Positions 50,320 to 53,370 of a stretch of DNA of 53,370 nucleotides are shown piece by piece. Within the stretch, counting starts at the first letter, position 1. Every line of letters starts with the position of its first letter. Made by a program: the position numbers and the translations under genes. The stretch comes from RGIG7300 sp045133915 (GTDB taxonomy: Bacteria > Bacillota > Clostridia > Oscillospirales > CAG-272). The notes under the pieces are model-generated. The model made no database searches and was not told the origin of the DNA. It was given only the letters and a program-made list of their open reading frames with translations. The stretch lies in the NCBI GenBank assembly GCA_045133915.1, contig JBGUUX010000070.1, positions 1 through 53,370 on the forward strand, in the 5' to 3' direction.

Positions 50320-51477
50320 TTACCAAGCGTGGTTGATGTCGATACCGCCCTGCTGAATATCGTCAGCTCCAAGTACACCCTCAAACTCTTCTGTTGAATA
50401 GTAGATAGAGTTTACACCGTTGTGGGTGGTAAGTGTGAAGTTGAGATCCTTATCGAAGCTTGTCTCAGGAATATCGGTATCAAAGAGATTGTAATTCTCG
50501 TTTATGATCTTATACATAGCAGCTCTGTGGATAACAACGTAGGAGCCGCGGTTATATGTGATAGGTGTGTTGGGTGCGGTAAACATAGTGATGTTAGAGA
50601 AGTCCATCTGCATTGCTTCCTTAACAAAGTATGCCGCATCGCTGACAGAAAGGGAGTGCTCAAGGTTGTTAAGTATAGCTGTAACAACGGGAACAACGTT
50701 TGTAATAGATATCTTATTTTTGAAGGATTCCATAAATGCTGTCATAAAGAGCTTCTGCGCATCCTGTCTGCCAAGGTCACCCTCAACGTAGCTTGCACGG
50801 AAACGTACGAACTGCTGTGCCATATCTCCGTCAAGTGTCTGCTGACCCTCGTAAAGGTTAATGTGGAGAGGGGGATTCTGATATATGTCGTCGTACTTCA
50901 TACGGAAGGGTACGTACATATCAACGCCGCCGATGGCATCAACTATAGCGCCGAATCCCTCAAGGTTCATGTAAGCGTAGAAGTCGATATTGATAGCAAG
51001 ATTTGAGGCAAGTGTCTGTGCAAGACCCTTCATACCGTCGTTGATTCTACCTTCGTCATTGGAAGCGGAAGATGCGTTATAGAATGTACCGAATACGGAA
51101 TTGAGCTTTCGGGGAGTTCCGTCAAGGGTGATAAAGGTATCACGGGGCATCTGCATAATGGTCATGGAATCGTCATCAAGGTCAAGGTTGACGATCATCA
51201 TAACGTCTGTGTTAAGAGCTACTATGTCTCTACCTACAACAAGGAAGTTGTAGGAACCTTCCTCACGTTTAACGGGGGTAGCGTTGGGGGTGTTTGCTTC
51301 GTCGTTCTGCCAGGGAGTGTTTGTGTCAACTGCGGGAGCAGTCTCCATCATGTTATCAACGACCGCATATGCGATCATACCGCCGATTGCAAGTACAAGG
51401 AGTACTATAAGTACGATAAGCAGGGCCTTGGAGCCGCCGCGCTTTCTCTTAGGTGTTCTTAAATTTTTCTTACTCAT
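50320..51477 (-). CDS. LytR-CpsA-Psr (LCP) family phosphotransferase
   Basis: A 385-residue membrane protein: a basic cytosolic start, one TM helix (about 18-40: LLIVLIVLLVLAIGGMIAYAVVD) and an outer LCP domain (about 75-240; NFLVVGRD, TDVMMIVNLDLDDDSMTIMQMPRDTFI, IDAIGGVDMYVPF, DGDMAQQFVRFRASYVEGDLGRQDAQK). LCP enzymes attach teichoic acids or other wall polymers to peptidoglycan from lipid-linked donors, which fits an SLH-bearing wall. The conserved Arg and Asp residues of the donor site are visible. It starts 4 bp inside the yqeK end. Confidence 0.92.
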   Translation of the reverse strand: MSKKNLRTPKRKRGGSKALLIVLIVLLVLAIGGMIAYAVVDNMMETAPAVDTNTPWQNDEANTPNATPVKREEGSYNFLVVGRDIVALNTDVMMIVNLDLDDDSMTIMQMPRDTFITLDGTPRKLNSVFGTFYNASSASNDEGRINDGMKGLAQTLASNLAINIDFYAYMNLEGFGAIVDAIGGVDMYVPFRMKYDDIYQNPPLHINLYEGQQTLDGDMAQQFVRFRASYVEGDLGRQDAQKLFMTAFMESFKNKISITNVVPVVTAILNNLEHSLSVSDAAYFVKEAMQMDFSNITMFTAPNTPITYNRGSYVVIHRAAMYKIINENYNLFDTDIPETSFDKDLNFTLTTHNGVNSIYYSTEEFEGVLGADDIQQGGIDINHAW

Positions 51478-52085
51478 TTTATAACCTCGCTGTTCTTCAA
51501 TAAGTAGTTTCTTGCTTTTACCGTTTCAATTGCTATCTCTCTGCCTGTGCGCAGAAGATAACTTATGGTTCCGTCAAGGGACTTGACGATAGCTCGGTCA
51601 AGCAGTTTTTTCGGATCGTTGTTTGCCACGTTGTTATGGAAGAAGTCTCTTAGCTCCATGCAGGATTCGTGCTTTCGGGTAGCTTCGGTAGAATCTGCAA
51701 GGAAGAGTATCTTCTGCTTCAATGTCATGTTTTCTCTGCCTGTGGTATGTGTGTCTATAAGTTCTTTTACCTCATCGGTACAAACCGAAGGGAAGAGCTT
51801 ATGAGCAAACACACCGCCTGTCAGAGAGTGGAACAAAGCAGGGGTAGAAAGATATGCTTTGTCAAACTCTATATTATAAACCCGACATATGGAGATATGC
51901 TCGTCGGGAGTTTTTTCTTTTGTAATATCGTGAAAAAGCGCAGCGCGGTACAGTATATCGCGTTCATGCTCACATAAGCCGAAGATGTCGGCGTAATACA
52001 TACATTCTTCTGCTACAGCCAAAGTATGCGAATAACGCTTATCACTTAGGTTCTTTTTTAAATATTCCTTAATTTCACTGTACAT
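51474..52085 (-). CDS. yqeK: HD-domain hydrolase YqeK (diadenosine tetraphosphatase)
   Basis: A 203-residue cytosolic HD-superfamily protein. H20 in RYSHTLAVAEE, the HD pair in FHDITKE (52-53), HSLTGG (His about 86) and DTHTTGRENMT (His about 112) are the metal ligands. YqeK hydrolyses Ap4A symmetrically and is usually encoded with nadD, as here; it overlaps nadD by 11 bp and the LCP gene by 4 bp. A C-terminal helical tail is of ordinary length. Confidence 0.93.
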   Translation of the reverse strand: MYSEIKEYLKKNLSDKRYSHTLAVAEECMYYADIFGLCEHERDILYRAALFHDITKEKTPDEHISICRVYNIEFDKAYLSTPALFHSLTGGVFAHKLFPSVCTDEVKELIDTHTTGRENMTLKQKILFLADSTEATRKHESCMELRDFFHNNVANNDPKKLLDRAIVKSLDGTISYLLRTGREIAIETVKARNYLLKNSEVIK

Positions 52086-52671
52086 ACAGTTCGTTTTCCT
52101 CTATATAACGGGATACAGCCTCGGGAAGATAAGGCGTTTTGTCTAAGGCGTTACGTATAAGTGTGGAGGAAAGCTCAAGAGGCTTCATTTTTAACTCCTC
52201 TATACGGAAACCGTATTCTGACTTTAACATTTTTATCTGTTCTTCTATGTCAGCATCAAGGTCTCTGTCGTACTCTCGTCTTGTGTATACAAGGGTTGCC
52301 AGCTTCGCAATCTCATCACAGCGGTACCACTGATGCATACAGAGAAGCATGTCTGTTCCGCATAGAAAGTACAAGTCAACGTCGGGAGAGCTGAAATGTC
52401 CAAGTGTCTCGACCGAATAGCTTTTACCATCTTTTTCTAACTCATACGCGGATACCTCAATTCCCTCGATACCGTCAAAAGCAAGCTTGAGCATATTAAG
52501 ACGGTGAAGGGGAGTGTCACCCTTGGGCATATCCTTGTGGGGAGCAATGTTTGCAGGGATGATAAGAAGCTTATCAAGTCCGAACTGTCTTTTAAATTCC
52601 AGAGCCGCACCTATGTGTCCGTTGTGTACAGGCGCATAGGTGCCTCCGTATATACCTAATTTAATTTTCAT
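52075..52671 (-). CDS. nadD: Nicotinate mononucleotide adenylyltransferase
   Basis: A 198-residue nucleotidylyltransferase. The motif GGTYAPVHNGHIG (9-21) with the T/HxGH signature, LLIIPANIAPHK, YFLCGTDMLLCMHQW and LSSTLIRNAL (ISSTxIR box) are all in place. It transfers AMP to nicotinic acid mononucleotide, the step before nadE (29321-30046). It overlaps rdgB by 11 bp and yqeK by 11 bp, indicating one compact operon. Confidence 0.95.
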   Translation of the reverse strand: MKIKLGIYGGTYAPVHNGHIGAALEFKRQFGLDKLLIIPANIAPHKDMPKGDTPLHRLNMLKLAFDGIEGIEVSAYELEKDGKSYSVETLGHFSSPDVDLYFLCGTDMLLCMHQWYRCDEIAKLATLVYTRREYDRDLDADIEEQIKMLKSEYGFRIEELKMKPLELSSTLIRNALDKTPYLPEAVSRYIEENELYVQ

Positions 52672-53275
52672 TAATTGCCTTTATAAACTCTTTTGCAAAG
52701 AGCTTCATCGCATTGGCACGGTGGCTGACAGAGTTCTTCTCCTCCTGTGTCATCTCGGCGAAGGTCTTACCGATAGAAGGAACGAAGAAGAGAGGGTCGT
52801 AGCCAAAGCCTCCGTCTCCCTGATATTCGGTAAGTATCATACCCTCGCACTTACCCTCGCAAACGATCTCACGTCCGTCGGGGAATACACATGCAATGGC
52901 GGAAACAAAGCGGGAGGTTTTTTCCTCGGGCTTGTAGTCCTTTAATTTACCCAGCAGCTTCTCGTTGTTGGCGTGGTCGCCAAGCTCGTCTCCTGCGTGG
53001 TCTACCGCATATCTTGCAGAGTAAACACCGGGCTCACCGTCAAGCACGTCTACCATAAGTCCCGAGTCATCCGCAATAATGGGATAATCGCACTTAGGAG
53101 CTTTGCACTTGATAAGGGCGTTTGCCGCAAAGGTGTCACCATCCTCAACTATGTCACCGTAGAATCCTACGTCGTCAAGGGAGAGAACGGTAATATCCTT
53201 ACCGCAGAGCTCTGAGAGCAGACCCTGCATCTCAACTATCTTTTTCTTATTTCTTGATGCTAATACTACTTTCAT
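52661..53275 (-). CDS. rdgB: Non-canonical purine NTP pyrophosphatase (RdgB/HAM1)
   Basis: A 204-residue enzyme that hydrolyses XTP and (d)ITP to the monophosphate, cleaning the nucleotide pool. The motifs VLASRNKKKIVEM, IADDSGLMVDVLDGEPGVYSARYA, CEGMILTEYQGDGGFGYDPLFF and SVSHRANAM are diagnostic. The length is normal. It is the most upstream gene of the rdgB-nadD-yqeK-LCP-rsfS-leuS cluster visible here. No convincing promoter was found in the short gap upstream, so the operon may begin beyond the window. Confidence 0.95.
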   Translation of the reverse strand: MKVVLASRNKKKIVEMQGLLSELCGKDITVLSLDDVGFYGDIVEDGDTFAANALIKCKAPKCDYPIIADDSGLMVDVLDGEPGVYSARYAVDHAGDELGDHANNEKLLGKLKDYKPEEKTSRFVSAIACVFPDGREIVCEGKCEGMILTEYQGDGGFGYDPLFFVPSIGKTFAEMTQEEKNSVSHRANAMKLFAKEFIKAINEN

Positions 53276-53302
53276 AAATACTATAGACCTTATATATCAA
53301 TA

Positions 53303-53361
53303 TTGCGTGTGATTTGTACCGCTGTGCTTAAGTGCGCAGTATAGCCGGGGCGCTTCGCCCC
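53303..53361 (-). repeat. Stop-abutting structured repeat, copy 6 (window edge)
   Basis: GGGGCGAAGCGCCCC hairpin, GGCTATACTGCGC, a TTAAGCACAGCGG segment, TACAAATCACACGCAATA (minus strand). Its layout is nearly identical to copy 5. It lies directly after an apparent minus-strand TAA at 53364-53362. Confidence 0.75.
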
Positions 53362-53370
53362 TTATTCCTC
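53362..53370 (-). CDS. Possible last codons of a minus-strand gene leaving the window
   Basis: Only GAG GAA TAA is visible. It is proposed because the other stop-abutting copies of the repeat follow a real stop codon in exactly this way. Not identifiable. Confidence 0.3.
   Translation of the reverse strand, partial: EE

Overview
This window looks like a chromosomal segment of an uncultured anaerobic Clostridia-type Firmicute (Oscillospirales or Lachnospirales-like gut lineage). The evidence is three proteins with S-layer homology (SLH) repeats, a giant BspA-type leucine-rich-repeat surface protein, pyruvate phosphate dikinase, Firmicute RNA regulators (a valS T-box and a singlet glycine riboswitch), sigma-A promoters with 17-bp spacers, and the conserved order rdgB-nadD-yqeK-LCP-rsfS-leuS. 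No phage, integrase, IS transposase or CRISPR array is visible. The window is mostly housekeeping plus carbohydrate and surface functions.

Layout. 1-7.4 kb: 5' part of ppdK (minus), divergent from pth-mfd-foldase-like lipoprotein-CDF transporter. 7.4-13.6 kb: an SLH-anchored metallophosphoesterase coupled to a cytosolic glycoside-hydrolase-like protein, then a convergent GH2 plus sugar acetyltransferase pair. 13.6-18.9 kb: tRNA-Arg(CCG), a nucleotidyltransferase, an alpha/beta hydrolase, and an ECF sigma/anti-sigma operon with two further membrane-anchored proteins of unknown function. 18.9-26.5 kb: a PlsC-like acyltransferase with a zinc ribbon, a complete carbohydrate-type ABC importer (ATPase, two permeases, binding protein), a lipoprotein and an SDR. 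26.5-30 kb: a Na+/alanine-glycine symporter behind a glycine riboswitch, then mgtC and nadE. 30-34.4 kb: two more SLH proteins and a DUF1015 protein. 34.4-43.6 kb: the LRR protein and valS with its T-box. 43.6-47.1 kb: UlaG-like hydrolase, GH27 alpha-galactosidase, a small zinc-ribbon protein, a Ca2+/Na+ antiporter and rpsU. 47.2-53.4 kb: leuS-rsfS-LCP-yqeK-nadD-rdgB (all minus).

Two non-coding observations stand out. First, the glycine riboswitch upstream of the symporter is split by a 277-bp element with near-perfect 25-bp terminal inverted repeats and flanking TA dinucleotides (MITE-like). It sits in the P3 loop, and it folds so that the aptamer core could still close. Second, a family of at least six short structured repeats (about 55-85 bp) is dispersed through the window. 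Five of the six directly abut a stop codon, and the sixth lies in the valS leader between the T-box terminator and the start codon.

Working together: cytosolic GH2, GH27 and GH99/71-like enzymes, a sugar ABC importer and PPDK fit a saccharolytic anaerobe that imports oligosaccharides and processes them inside the cell. SLH and LRR proteins, LCP and the ECF system fit an actively remodelled envelope. These roles come from family knowledge; no expression data or database searches were available.
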